Shown one piece after another: positions 9,357 to 18,370 of a DNA stretch of 64,000 bases. The stretch's first letter is position 1; every line of letters starts with the position of its first letter. This DNA comes from Virgibacillus indicus (GTDB lineage: Bacteria; Bacillota; Bacilli; Bacillales; Amphibacillaceae), in assembly GCF_002266285.1 (NCBI RefSeq), contig NZ_NPMS01000011.1, positions 1-64,000 of the forward strand. The letters run 5' to 3'. The position numbers and the translations under genes are program-made. The notes beneath the pieces are model-generated. The model saw only the letters and a list, made by a program, of their open reading frames with translations. It ran no database searches and was not told the origin of the DNA.

Positions 9357-10346
9357 ATGCCTCAGGATCCCGTATTAGATGTCAATCAGTTAAAAACCTA
9401 CTTTTATTTGGATGATAAAAGAATAGCAAAGGCAGTTGATAATATTTCATTTACTATTTATCCGGGTGAGACCATTGCCCTTGTAGGAGAATCAGGGAGC
9501 GGCAAAAGCATAACAGCACTTTCTGTGATGCAGCTTATCGATAAGCCCGGGCGTATTGAGAATGGAACTATTTTCATGGATGGGGAAGAACTGGTCAATC
9601 TGACCCCAAAACAGATGACAAAAATACGCGGAAATGAAATTGCCATGATATTTCAGGAGCCGATGACCGCTCTAAACCCTGTTTATACGATTGGAAACCA
9701 GATTACTGAAATCCTCAAAAAACATAAAAAGGCAAACAAAACCGAAGCACGTGAAAAAGCTATTAATCTATTAAACATAGTAGGAATCCCGCGGGCTGAA
9801 GATATTATGAAGGAATATCCTCATCAGCTGTCAGGGGGAATGAGACAGCGTGTCATGATCGCAATGGCTATTGCTTGTGATCCCAAACTGCTTATTGCTG
9901 ATGAACCTACGACTGCCTTGGATGTAACAATTCAAGCCCAGATTCTTGACCTAATGGCTGAAATGAAGGAAGAATTTCAAATGGCCCTGCTTCTGATCAC
10001 ACATGATGTTGGTGTTGTATCGGAATATGCAGACCGGGTGCTGGTTATGTATGGAGGCCAGATTGTTGAGGAAACAGCAACAAAAGAACTGCTGAATAAT
10101 ACTAAGCATCCTTATACTATGGGGCTGCTTGAAAGCATTCCTAATATCGACGAAGAGGTGGACCGGCTCGGAACCATTAAGGGGACCGTCCCACCAGCAT
10201 ATGATTTTCCACAAGGATGCCGCTTCTCGACCCGCTGTCCATATGTGATGGAAAAATGTCTGCAAATAAATCCGGAGCTGGAAGAGGTATCCCCTAATCA
10301 CTTTGTCCGCTGCCATCTCTATGAAAAGGAGGATGCTTCCAAATGA
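9357..10346 (+). CDS. appD: Oligopeptide ABC transporter ATP-binding protein (AppD/OppD type)
   Basis: Cytosolic ATPase that powers oligopeptide uptake with the AppF ATPase and AppB/AppC permeases. It is 329 aa from ATG 9357, which has GGAG 7-8 nt upstream; an open frame runs further upstream without a binding site. Walker A GESGSGKS, signature LSGGMRQR and Walker B LLIADEPTTALD are intact, and the C-terminal oligopeptide-transporter extension with CxxxxxCP (RFSTRCPYVMEKC) is present. The order D-F-A-B-C matches the B. subtilis app operon rather than opp (A-B-C-D-F), hence the symbol; specificity is not proven. Confidence 0.85.
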   Translation: MPQDPVLDVNQLKTYFYLDDKRIAKAVDNISFTIYPGETIALVGESGSGKSITALSVMQLIDKPGRIENGTIFMDGEELVNLTPKQMTKIRGNEIAMIFQEPMTALNPVYTIGNQITEILKKHKKANKTEAREKAINLLNIVGIPRAEDIMKEYPHQLSGGMRQRVMIAMAIACDPKLLIADEPTTALDVTIQAQILDLMAEMKEEFQMALLLITHDVGVVSEYADRVLVMYGGQIVEETATKELLNNTKHPYTMGLLESIPNIDEEVDRLGTIKGTVPPAYDFPQGCRFSTRCPYVMEKCLQINPELEEVSPNHFVRCHLYEKEDASK

Positions 10347-11353
10347 CTCCAACCAGCAATCAAAATGATTCACTTGTCTCTGTAAAAAATCTCAAAAAAT
10401 ATTTTCCAATAAAAGGTGGGGTTTTAAAACGAACAGTTGGTCACCTAAAGGCGGTCGATGATGTAACTTTTCACATTCAAAAAGGGGAAACACTTGGCAT
10501 TGTCGGTGAATCAGGATCCGGAAAATCAACCCTAGGCCGGGTTATTCTCCGTTTATTAGATCCCACGGAAGGCAGCGTCCATTTTGACGGAGAGGATATA
10601 TCACATTTGAAAAGCAGACAGTTCCGGCCATTTCGGAGTAATATGCAAATTGTTTTTCAGGATCCGTTCGCCTCATTGAATTCGAAAATGAGTGTTGCTG
10701 AACTTATCGAGGAACCGCTGCTCGTACAAACAAACCTTTCCAAATCAGAAAGAAGAGAAAAGGCAATAGAAATTATTGAAAAAGTAGGATTGCGAAAAGA
10801 AGACCTCCTGAAATATCCACATGAGTTTTCCGGTGGCCAAAGACAGCGGATAGGCATTGCAAGAGCACTGGTTAACCATCCAAAATTCCTGATCTGTGAT
10901 GAACCTGTATCTGCACTGGATGTTTCCATTCAAGCGCAGGTACTGAATCTGATGAAAGATCTGCAGGACGATCTGGGGCTGACATATTTATTTATTGCAC
11001 ATGACTTGAGTGTCGTTAAACATATCAGTGACCGTGTAGCTGTTATGTATCTAGGCAGAATCGTAGAAATAGCAGATAAAAAATCATTATATAATAATCC
11101 GCTGCATCCCTACACTCAAGCCTTGCTCACTTCTATACCAGTCATAAATACAAAACAAAACAGTTCAGCAAAAACGGAAAAAGTAAAGCTGACTGGAGAC
11201 CTTCCCAGCCCTGCCAATCCTCCTTCAGGGTGCACATTCCGCACAAGATGTCCACTTGCACATGATCGCTGTGCTGTGGAACGTCCAGAGATGACAGAGA
11301 TAGAAGATGGCCATTTTGCTGCATGTCATTTGTATACTACTAAAGACAAATGA
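10343..11353 (+). CDS. appF: Oligopeptide ABC transporter ATP-binding protein (AppF/OppF type)
   Basis: Partner ATPase of AppD. The 336-aa protein has Walker A GESGSGKST, signature FSGGQRQR, Walker B FLICDEPVSALD and the C-terminal oligopeptide-family region with FRTRCPLAHDRC. Its ATG overlaps the appD stop (ATGA) and AAGGAGG precedes it, so the two are translated together in equal amounts, as expected for a heterodimeric ATPase. Confidence 0.87.
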   Translation: MTPTSNQNDSLVSVKNLKKYFPIKGGVLKRTVGHLKAVDDVTFHIQKGETLGIVGESGSGKSTLGRVILRLLDPTEGSVHFDGEDISHLKSRQFRPFRSNMQIVFQDPFASLNSKMSVAELIEEPLLVQTNLSKSERREKAIEIIEKVGLRKEDLLKYPHEFSGGQRQRIGIARALVNHPKFLICDEPVSALDVSIQAQVLNLMKDLQDDLGLTYLFIAHDLSVVKHISDRVAVMYLGRIVEIADKKSLYNNPLHPYTQALLTSIPVINTKQNSSAKTEKVKLTGDLPSPANPPSGCTFRTRCPLAHDRCAVERPEMTEIEDGHFAACHLYTTKDK

Positions 11354-11407
11354 ATCATCCATTCGGCATAATTCACGTTGATGAGGAATATACACTAATA
11401 GATTCTT

Positions 11408-11424
11408 AGGAGGTGATGAATTAA
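11408..11424 (+). promoter_or_regulatory. Orphan consensus ribosome binding site in the appA leader
   Basis: AGGAGGTGAT (11408-11417), a full match to the 16S 3' end, overlaps an ATG that opens a two-codon frame (ATG AAT TAA). appA itself starts 47 nt later at a TTG. It may be a ribosome standby site or simply the relic of an older start. Confidence 0.35.
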
Positions 11425-11470
11425 TTTTTTTGCAATAAACTCTCATTACTATTTATAAGGGGGAAATAGT

Positions 11471-13303
11471 TTGTTTAAACAGTATAAGCATGGTATTGCA
11501 TTTCTTGTTCTATTGTTTCTGCTCAGTATCGTGATGGTTGCTTGCAGCAGTGATTCAGGAGATTCCGACGCAGAGGCTGAAGAGCCGGAAAAAACAGAGG
11601 AACCGGCTGAAGAGGAAGGAACAGATGATGAACCAGCAGAGGAAGAAGAGCCTGCGGATGATAGTCCGCAAATGGGTGGAACGCTTACCGGGGCAATGGA
11701 CACTGCTCCTGCAGGAGTGTTTAATCCAATCTTTTACGAGGAAGCCTATGAGGATAATATATTGTCCTTTACACATGAAAGCCTCCTGAGCCAGAATGAA
11801 AACCTTGAATTTGAAGCAAATTTGGCAAAGGACTGGACGATCAATGATGATAATACCGAAATCACGTTAACCCTGGAGGAAGGCGTAACCTGGCATGACG
11901 GGGAACCTTTCACAGCTGAAGACGTTGTTTATACGTATAAGGCGATGGCAAGCCCCGGATATGTAGAAGCTGGCGGGGTTCGTACAGAATATGTTGTCCG
12001 GCTGGTCGGTTATGAAGAGTTTAACAGTGGGGAAACAGAAGAATTTGCAGGTGTTATTGCTGAAGATGATTTTACTGTCACCTTTAAATTCACGGAGCCA
12101 AACGTTACGATTTTAAAAGATATTGCCTTCCCGATTATACCAGAGCATATATTTGGTGATGTTCCGATAGCAGAAATTCCATCACATCCAGCAACTCTTA
12201 ATGCCGGGGAAGTTATCGGTACAGGACCATTCCAATTTACGGAAATGCTGGAACGAGAGCAATATGTTCTTTCCAAAAATGCAGATTACTGGAAAGGTGA
12301 GCCATATCTGGATCAAGTCATCTGGCGTATTGTAGATCAGTCTGTCATGCTTGGCCTCTTGGAAAATGGCGAAATCGACTTTATCGCCGATCCGAATGGT
12401 GTTCCAGCTGCTGACTTTGAAACAGTGGCCGGTCTTGATCATATTGAGATTATCGAACAGACCGACTTTGGCTATCAGCTGATGGGCTTTAAAACGAATC
12501 ACCGTACAGATGCTGATGTCGAAAGCGGAACGATTAACTCGGATAACTGGATACCAAATGAAGACATGAGTGAACAGCTTGTCCGCCAGGCATTTGCATA
12601 TGCAATTGACCGTCAGGCGATTGTAGATAATCTTTTATACGGACACGGCTCTGTAATCAATGCACCAATTGCCCAACAGTTCTGGGCATATGATGAGAGC
12701 GCAGTAACTGCATATGAATACGATCCTGAAAAAGCAAAAGAATTGCTTGACGAAGCAGGTTATGTCGATGCGAATGATGATGGTTTAAGGGAAACCCCTG
12801 ATGGTGAGGAATGGGTTGTTAATATTAACTATCCTACAGGTAACCAGCTGCGGGAAGCATCTGCACCAATCCTTGCACAATTCATTGAAGAAGTTGGAGT
12901 TCAGGTTGACTTGAGACAGCCAAAAGAAATGACGGCGTATGTGGAAGACTTGACGAATGATAACACTGATTGGGATATTTATCTGATTGGCTGGAGCCTG
13001 GGAAGCGGAGACCCAGATCCATCCGGATTATGGAAGTCGGATGCAGCTTATAACTTTGGTCGCTGGAACAATCCGGAATCAGATCAGTTAATGCTCGAAG
13101 CTATGCAGGCACCAGAGGCATTTGAACAGGATTATCGTGCGGAAAAATACAGTGAATGGCAGGCTGTTTTCTCAGAAGACTTACCGGCCCTGCTGCTTTA
13201 TGCGCAAAACAAAATATACGGATTCAATGAACGGCTTAACGGTGTTGCACCAATGCCATATGGATTTATAAATGATCCTCATTTATGGTGGGTGTCTGAA
13301 TAA
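11471..13303 (+). CDS. appA: Oligopeptide-binding lipoprotein (AppA/OppA type)
   Basis: Extracellular solute-binding protein, family 5, which hands peptides to AppBC. It is 610 aa with a lipoprotein signal ending in VMVACSS (lipid Cys near residue 25), then an acidic Glu/Asp/Pro-rich linker of about 35 residues and the family-5 fold (VTWHDGEPFTAEDVVYTYKA; AFAYAIDRQAI). Start is TTG 11471, 7 nt after AAGGGGG; no ATG is available before the signal peptide. The very acidic surface would suit a salt-tolerant host (inference). A strong terminator follows at 13314. Confidence 0.9.
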   Translation: MFKQYKHGIAFLVLLFLLSIVMVACSSDSGDSDAEAEEPEKTEEPAEEEGTDDEPAEEEEPADDSPQMGGTLTGAMDTAPAGVFNPIFYEEAYEDNILSFTHESLLSQNENLEFEANLAKDWTINDDNTEITLTLEEGVTWHDGEPFTAEDVVYTYKAMASPGYVEAGGVRTEYVVRLVGYEEFNSGETEEFAGVIAEDDFTVTFKFTEPNVTILKDIAFPIIPEHIFGDVPIAEIPSHPATLNAGEVIGTGPFQFTEMLEREQYVLSKNADYWKGEPYLDQVIWRIVDQSVMLGLLENGEIDFIADPNGVPAADFETVAGLDHIEIIEQTDFGYQLMGFKTNHRTDADVESGTINSDNWIPNEDMSEQLVRQAFAYAIDRQAIVDNLLYGHGSVINAPIAQQFWAYDESAVTAYEYDPEKAKELLDEAGYVDANDDGLRETPDGEEWVVNINYPTGNQLREASAPILAQFIEEVGVQVDLRQPKEMTAYVEDLTNDNTDWDIYLIGWSLGSGDPDPSGLWKSDAAYNFGRWNNPESDQLMLEAMQAPEAFEQDYRAEKYSEWQAVFSEDLPALLLYAQNKIYGFNERLNGVAPMPYGFINDPHLWWVSE

Positions 13304-13313
13304 CTGATAGAAG

Positions 13314-13344
13314 GAGCGTGCGTTTCTGGCGCATGCTCTTTTTT
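13314..13344 (+). terminator. Strong terminator after appA
   Basis: GAGCGTGCG (13314-13322) pairs with CGCATGCTC (13330-13338), followed by TTTTTT. It separates appDFA from appBC, so the permease genes must be read by leakage or from their own promoter. Confidence 0.8.
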
Positions 13345-13367
13345 GAAAAGAGGAATGACAAGCTAGG

Positions 13368-13700
13368 GGCCGTTTGGGCGTAGAGCGGCGTTCTATGTGA
13401 CCGTTTGCTCTCGGGTTTTGGCCGTTCGGGCTCATAGAGACGTTCTATATGACTGTTTGCTATGGATTTCAGGACGATTGGGCACTGAGCGGTGTTCTAT
13501 GTGACCTTCTGCTCTGGGATTCTGGACGCTCGGGCTCATAGAGACGTTCTATATGACTGTTTGCTATGGATTTCAGGACGATTGGACACTGAGCGGCGTT
13601 CTATGTGACCGTTTGCTCTGGATTTCAGGAAGCTCGGGCACAGAGAGACGTTCTATGTGATCGTTCACCATAGATTTCAGGCGATTCAGGTGTAGATAAC
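13368..13700. repeat. Degenerate tandem intergenic repeat, array 2
   Basis: About six units of 55-60 bp with the core CGTTCTATGTGACCGTTTGC followed by TGGATTTCNGGAC and CGGGCNCANAGAGA. Two unit types alternate (TTCTATGTGACC and TTCTATATGACT). The core is the same as in array 1 at 240-620. It lies inside the app operon, between appA and appB. Confidence 0.75.
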
Positions 13701-13735
13701 AAACACTCCATCAACTATCATCAAGGGGGGAGAAA

Positions 13736-14704
13736 ATGTACAAATATATCATTCGGCGTATTCTTATTTTCATTCCGATGCTTTTCGCTTTGACGATAAT
13801 TGTATTTGGACTTGCCCAGTTAGCTCCTGGAGATGCTTTGACAGGTCAGTCATTGGCAGATCCGAATGTTGATCCGGAAGTGTACGAACAGCAGCGGGAA
13901 GCATTGGGATTAAATGACCCCATACCTGTTCAGTACGGACGCTGGATCAGCTCTGTTGCCCAGGGGGATTTTGGGAATTCCCTTGTGTTTAATGGCCGCT
14001 CCGTTTCTGAGTTAATCGAAGCACGTTTTGCAAACACGCTTTATTTAGGATTATTTTCATTATGTATCACAATTATCGTGGCCATTCCAATTGGCATTTA
14101 CTCAGCCAGAAAACCCTACTCCTTATTGGACTATGGTGCAACCGGATTTGGTTTCTTTGGTCTGGCGATACCAAACTTCTTTTTCGGACTCATCGCTATT
14201 TATGTCCTATCCATTAAGCTGGGCTGGTTCCCGGCACAAGGAACGCTGTCTGCCCCTGGCGTCACAGGATTCGAAGCATTTATGGACCGGATACACCACA
14301 TGGTTTTGCCCGGAATAACACTTGGACTGGCAGGGACAGCAACTTACATGCGCTATATGCGGTCAGAGGTGCTGGATGTGCTGGGAAGTGATTATATTCG
14401 TACAGCAAAAGCTAAAGGCATGTCAGATCGTAATGTCCTCTACAAACACACTCTTCGCAATGCACTTATCCCTATCATCACATTAATGGGATTCGAAATT
14501 GGTGTATTGTTAAGCGGTGCAGTTATCACTGAGCAAGTATTTCAGTATCCGGGACTTGGCACATTGTTTTTAAGTTCTGTTACCAACCGTGATTATCCTG
14601 TAGTTATGGCAATCGCTATGATTCTTGGGATACTCATTCTGGTTGGAAACCTGCTGGCCGATATTTTTTACAGTATTATCGATCCAAGAATCCGATACGA
14701 TTGA
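13736..14704 (+). CDS. appB: Oligopeptide ABC transporter permease (AppB/OppB type)
   Basis: Membrane permease subunit of the App transporter. The 322-aa protein has the family N-terminus (MYKYIIRRILIFIPMLFALT), six expected membrane helices and the EAA-loop region YIRTAKAKGMSDRNVLYKHT that contacts the ATPases. Start ATG follows GGGGGGAG. It forms a pair with appC 11 nt downstream. Confidence 0.9.
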   Translation: MYKYIIRRILIFIPMLFALTIIVFGLAQLAPGDALTGQSLADPNVDPEVYEQQREALGLNDPIPVQYGRWISSVAQGDFGNSLVFNGRSVSELIEARFANTLYLGLFSLCITIIVAIPIGIYSARKPYSLLDYGATGFGFFGLAIPNFFFGLIAIYVLSIKLGWFPAQGTLSAPGVTGFEAFMDRIHHMVLPGITLGLAGTATYMRYMRSEVLDVLGSDYIRTAKAKGMSDRNVLYKHTLRNALIPIITLMGFEIGVLLSGAVITEQVFQYPGLGTLFLSSVTNRDYPVVMAIAMILGILILVGNLLADIFYSIIDPRIRYD

Positions 14705-14715
14705 GGTGAAACCCG

Positions 14716-15639
14716 ATGCAGACAAATCCACAGGCAGCATTTTCTGAAGATCCGGAAAAAAACTCGCTTGATAAAGCAAAAAAAGGTGAAAGTCCGTTTC
14801 AATTGGCATTACGCCGCTTTGTGAAAAATAAAATGGCTTTAATCAGTGTATTTGTATTGCTCGCAATTATCATTCTATGTGTCCTTGCACCGGTATTTAC
14901 CGATATCGATCCGGAGAAAACAAATCTGCTGCTAATTGAAAAAAGCCCGAGTGAAGAACATATTTTAGGTACAAACGGAATGGGTCAGGATAACTTCTCC
15001 AGATTATTGTATGGCGGCCGAATATCACTGATTGTTGGCTTTAGCGCTATGTTCTTTACACTGGTTATTGGAGTCTTATTAGGGTCGGCCGCCGGATATT
15101 ACGGAGGAAAAATTGACGGTCTTATTATGCGGGCAACCGACATTATGCTCATGCTGCCATTTCTCGTGCTTGTCCTTACAATTATGGCTATTATCGATAA
15201 AGTTACCATAGGGCTTTTTGTTACCATTATTGCATTAACATCATGGCCAAACCTGACCCGTATTATCAGGGGAACGTATTTATCATTACGGGAGCAGGAA
15301 TTCGTTCTTGGTGCACGCGCAATAGGAGCAAGTGATTTCCGCATTATATTTAAACACTTTATTCCAAATGCCATCGGCCCAATTATTGTAAATGCAACCC
15401 TAATGATGGCATCCTATATTATCATTGAATCGGGCTTAAGCTTTATTGGCTTTGGCATTCCGCAGCCAACCCCAACATGGGGGAATATGATTTCCGAAGC
15501 TCAAAATATACGAATATTGCGCAACCACCCGGAAGCATGGATTCCACCAGGGCTTGGCATTCTGATAACTGTTCTTGCCATTAACTTTATTGGTGATGGA
15601 TTAAGGGATGCATTTGATCCGAAGAGTAAACGACGATGA
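14716..15639 (+). CDS. appC: Oligopeptide ABC transporter permease (AppC/OppC type)
   Basis: Second permease subunit. The 307-aa protein has a hydrophilic N-terminal tail with the conserved SPFQLALRRFVKNKMA segment, six membrane helices and the EAA loop FVLGARAIGASDFRIIFKHF. It starts 11 nt after appB with a GAGGTGA ribosome binding site. Last gene of the operon; a terminator follows. Confidence 0.9.
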   Translation: MQTNPQAAFSEDPEKNSLDKAKKGESPFQLALRRFVKNKMALISVFVLLAIIILCVLAPVFTDIDPEKTNLLLIEKSPSEEHILGTNGMGQDNFSRLLYGGRISLIVGFSAMFFTLVIGVLLGSAAGYYGGKIDGLIMRATDIMLMLPFLVLVLTIMAIIDKVTIGLFVTIIALTSWPNLTRIIRGTYLSLREQEFVLGARAIGASDFRIIFKHFIPNAIGPIIVNATLMMASYIIIESGLSFIGFGIPQPTPTWGNMISEAQNIRILRNHPEAWIPPGLGILITVLAINFIGDGLRDAFDPKSKRR

Positions 15640-15652
15640 GAATAAAATAATA

Positions 15653-15698
15653 CAGCCTCACAAATAAACATACTTTGAGAGGCTGCTTATTTATTTTT
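15653..15698. terminator. Bidirectional terminator between appC and the AbrB-like gene
   Basis: CAGCCTC (15653-15659) pairs with GAGGCTG (15679-15685); T-rich sequence follows on both strands. The flanking genes converge. Confidence 0.6.
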
Positions 15699-16005
15699 CA
15701 TTAATTCTATTTGGCACAAGTACAAAAGATTCCTCTTCAGGCTCTACATAAAAACTTAGTCTGGTATCTTCTTTTATTTTTAACAGTTTTCTAATTTCAG
15801 AGGGAATTGTAATTGACCCTTTCGCAGAAATATACCGTTGATTTTCTGTATTTGCATTTCCCGCATGACGTATCCATATTGCTTTATTATACATACGTAC
15901 CTCTACTAACTCTCCGGTGTAAAACCCCAGCTGCATACGCCATTTCTTAGGGAGATTGATAAGCCCCTGCCTTCCCAGTGTTTTACTGTTTTGCAAGCAA
16001 TACAT
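15691..16005 (-). CDS. AbrB/SpoVT-type DNA-binding protein with two swapped-hairpin domains
   Basis: Probable small transcription regulator. From ATG 16005 (GAGGTGA 5 nt upstream; better than the upstream ATG 16068) it is 104 aa. Two AbrB-like swapped-hairpin motifs can be seen: SKTLGRQGLINLPKKWRMQL (first half) and RYISAKGSITIPSEIRKLLK (second half), the latter much closer to the AbrB consensus GRIxIPxEIR. Two copies in one short chain could make an intramolecular dimer. The target is unknown. The neighbours do not suggest an antitoxin, since no toxin gene is adjacent. Confidence 0.75.
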   Translation of the reverse strand: MYCLQNSKTLGRQGLINLPKKWRMQLGFYTGELVEVRMYNKAIWIRHAGNANTENQRYISAKGSITIPSEIRKLLKIKEDTRLSFYVEPEEESFVLVPNRINEK

Positions 16006-16170
16006 CAGACTCACCTCACAGTATTTATATACCTTCTTTATAAAACAGCAAAACAAGAGATAGTCCAAACACTTTTTTATTGACTTATCTAAATAATTTA
16101 ATTATTATGAATATAGATTACTGAATAGCTCAGACACCGATCTTTTAATAAATTGAAAGGTGGTTACGTG

Positions 16171-17241
16171 ATGGTAAGTAATTCATTCTACACTCAGGAG
16201 AATCTTGGACCCTATGAGCTTTATAATCTGGGAGATTTTGAATTGGAAGATGGTGGAAAAATACCTGATTGCAAGTTGGCTTTTAACACATTTGGAGAGT
16301 TGAACGAAGCAAAGGATAATGCCATTGTCATTCCAACATGGTTTTCCGGGACCAGTAAAGACTACGAAGCTTACATTGGGGAAGATCGAGCATTAAACCC
16401 GAATAAGTATTTCATCGTTGTTATTAATCAAATCGGAAATGGACTCTCGAGTTCACCACATAACAGCCCAGACCCAATTGCAATGGGCGATTTTCCTAAT
16501 GTAAGAATCGGGGATGATGTCCGTGCACAGCATAAACTCATCACTGAAAATTATGGAATTACGGAAATAGCACTTGTTGTGGGAGGCTCTATGGGGGCAC
16601 AGCAGACCTATGAATGGGCAGTAAGATATCCGGACATGGTTAAACGTGCTGCGCCAATTGCTGGAACTGCCAAAAATACACAACATGACTTCCTATTTAC
16701 AAAAACTTTAATGGAAGCCATTACCTCAGATCCTGGCTGGAGACAAGGAAATTATAAATCTAATACAGAGGTCGCAGATGGTCTAAAAAGACATGCAGAT
16801 ATATGGGCAGTAATGGGATTAAGCACTGAATTTTATAAGCAGGAGAAGTGGACACTATTTGGAGTTGAATCCCTGGATGAATTTATCTTTGGATTTCTTC
16901 AACCATTATTCCAAATGCTGGACCCTAATTCTTTACTCACAATGGCCTGGAAATGGCAACGGGGAGATGTCAGCAGGATAACAAATGGAAATCTGGAAGA
17001 AGCACTAGGGAGAGTCAAAGCAAAAGTGTTCGTCATGCCAATTGACGAAGATATGTTTTTCCCTCCTAGAGACTGTGAAGCAGAACAAAAATTGATCTCT
17101 GGCAGTGAACTAAGGGTAATTAATAGTATTGCCGGTCATTTTGGTTTATTTGGCGGGGAAGGCGCTTATTACCATAATCAGATTGATAAACATCTAAATG
17201 AATTACTGGCCATTCCGGTTCCTGCTAAAGTAGTGGAATAA
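16171..17241 (+). CDS. Alpha/beta hydrolase of the homoserine O-acetyltransferase (MetX)-like family
   Basis: A 356-aa alpha/beta-hydrolase with nucleophile elbow GGSMGAQQTYEWA, an acid residue candidate in MPIDEDMFFP and a C-terminal catalytic His in AGHFGLFGG. The arrangement matches MetX-like acyltransferases, but this family also includes plain esterases, and no methionine genes are adjacent, so the acceptor is uncertain. Start ATG 16171 has AAAGGTGG 7 nt upstream; a TTG at 16153 is in frame but overlaps no binding site. Monocistronic, with its own terminator. Confidence 0.75.
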   Translation: MVSNSFYTQENLGPYELYNLGDFELEDGGKIPDCKLAFNTFGELNEAKDNAIVIPTWFSGTSKDYEAYIGEDRALNPNKYFIVVINQIGNGLSSSPHNSPDPIAMGDFPNVRIGDDVRAQHKLITENYGITEIALVVGGSMGAQQTYEWAVRYPDMVKRAAPIAGTAKNTQHDFLFTKTLMEAITSDPGWRQGNYKSNTEVADGLKRHADIWAVMGLSTEFYKQEKWTLFGVESLDEFIFGFLQPLFQMLDPNSLLTMAWKWQRGDVSRITNGNLEEALGRVKAKVFVMPIDEDMFFPPRDCEAEQKLISGSELRVINSIAGHFGLFGGEGAYYHNQIDKHLNELLAIPVPAKVVE

Positions 17242-17253
17242 GTATGATATACA

Positions 17254-17285
17254 AGTCAGTCCGAACTGGACTGGCTTTTTGTTTT
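17254..17285 (+). terminator. Terminator of the MetX-like gene
   Basis: AGTCAGTCC (17254-17262) pairs with GGACTGGCT (17268-17276), followed by TTTTTGTTTTT. Confidence 0.75.
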
Positions 17286-17459
17286 TGGCCATTTTACATA
17301 TGGATATTCATTTACTTCTAACGAAAATTAATATAATAGTAAAGTCTTTGTCGGCAGTCGAGGCAGCGGATCTAAGAAAATCTATTTATTTTGAAAAGTA
17401 TGTTTAAAATTCGCAAAATAAGGAATATAAATAAGTGGGATTTATAAAGGAGGGGGAAA

Positions 17460-17726
17460 ATGGAAGAGGTACTGGGGCAGGCACTGGAAGTAATAAAAAA
17501 TGAAGTCGCTGTACATAACGGAAAAGAAGATAACTTGAACCATATTGATAGAAATAAGCAAATAGAATCTGAAACGCTGCAATTGATCAAGGGAGTAAAA
17601 GACTCCTTTTCACCTGTGGAACTTGGGAAATTTGTAAAAGAGTTATTAGCAGAGGCAGAAAAGATAAAGACAATCGAAACTTTTAAATTGGAAGATATTC
17701 CTTCTGGTACATGCTATAGTAGTTAA
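17460..17726 (+). CDS. Small hypothetical protein
   Basis: An 88-aa protein, mostly helical and charged, without membrane segments or cysteine motifs (only one Cys near the end, GTCYSS). AAAGGAGGGGG directly precedes the ATG, so it is probably translated. I do not recognise the family. It sits 23 nt upstream of the HEAT-like gene and is probably co-transcribed with it. Confidence 0.55.
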   Translation: MEEVLGQALEVIKNEVAVHNGKEDNLNHIDRNKQIESETLQLIKGVKDSFSPVELGKFVKELLAEAEKIKTIETFKLEDIPSGTCYSS

Positions 17727-17749
17727 CATAACTATTTTCATACGAGGGA

Positions 17750-18310
17750 ATGATTTCCGTGGACAGTACAATACAAACTGATTTCAATAATCTTGAATCT
17801 CAAGTCAAGAACGTTCAATACGAAGCTTTCCAAAGAATCCTTGCTGCAACAGAAGAAGAGGTTGACTGGGCTTATGAAGTTTGGGATACGCTTGTTGCGG
17901 GATTAACTGATTCAAATAATCATACAAGATCCCGCTATGCCCAGTTTCTGGCAGGACTTGCCAAAAGTGATCCGGAAAAACGGATACTGACAGATTTCCC
18001 TGCACTCTGGGAGGTGACGAAAGATGAAAAGTTTGTCACAGCAAGACACAGTCTGCAGGCAATATGGAGAGTAGGGTTAGCTGGCCATGAACAAAAACAG
18101 CTGGTTATCAATCATCTTGTGAATCGTTTTGAAACATGTATGAATGAAAAAAATTACACGCTTATTCGATTTGATATTATTCAGGGCATGCGGAATTTAT
18201 ATGACGAAATACATGATGAGAAAATAAAAGTGAAAGCATTGGAATTAATTGAAAAAGAGAAAGATCCGAAGTATCAGAAGAAATATGCAAAGGTTTGGAA
18301 AAATGTTTGA
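17750..18310 (+). CDS. HEAT-repeat-like helical protein
   Basis: A 186-aa all-helical protein in which pairs of helices with a recurring LxDxNxHxRxxxAxFLAGLAK pattern suggest HEAT-like repeats, as in DNA alkylation-repair-like or scaffold proteins. No catalytic motif. GAGGG lies too close to ATG 17750; GTG 17759 has better spacing (10 nt) and may be the true start. Second gene of a two-gene unit. Function unknown. Confidence 0.6.
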   Translation: MISVDSTIQTDFNNLESQVKNVQYEAFQRILAATEEEVDWAYEVWDTLVAGLTDSNNHTRSRYAQFLAGLAKSDPEKRILTDFPALWEVTKDEKFVTARHSLQAIWRVGLAGHEQKQLVINHLVNRFETCMNEKNYTLIRFDIIQGMRNLYDEIHDEKIKVKALELIEKEKDPKYQKKYAKVWKNV

Positions 18311-18334
18311 GTGAAGAGTATGTGCAGAATAAAG

Positions 18335-18370
18335 ACATCCAATTTGAAAAGAATTGCTCAAATTGGATGT
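18335..18370. terminator. Bidirectional 13-bp stem terminator
   Basis: ACATCCAATTTGA (18335-18347) pairs perfectly with TCAAATTGGATGT (18358-18370). It lies between converging genes and overlaps the last codons of the leftward pirin-like gene. Confidence 0.65.

Noticed and set aside
15691..16005. Antitoxin of a toxin-antitoxin pair (AbrB/MazE fold)
   Set aside because: No toxin-sized gene is adjacent on the same strand; the two-domain SpoVT/AbrB-like layout fits a regulator better.
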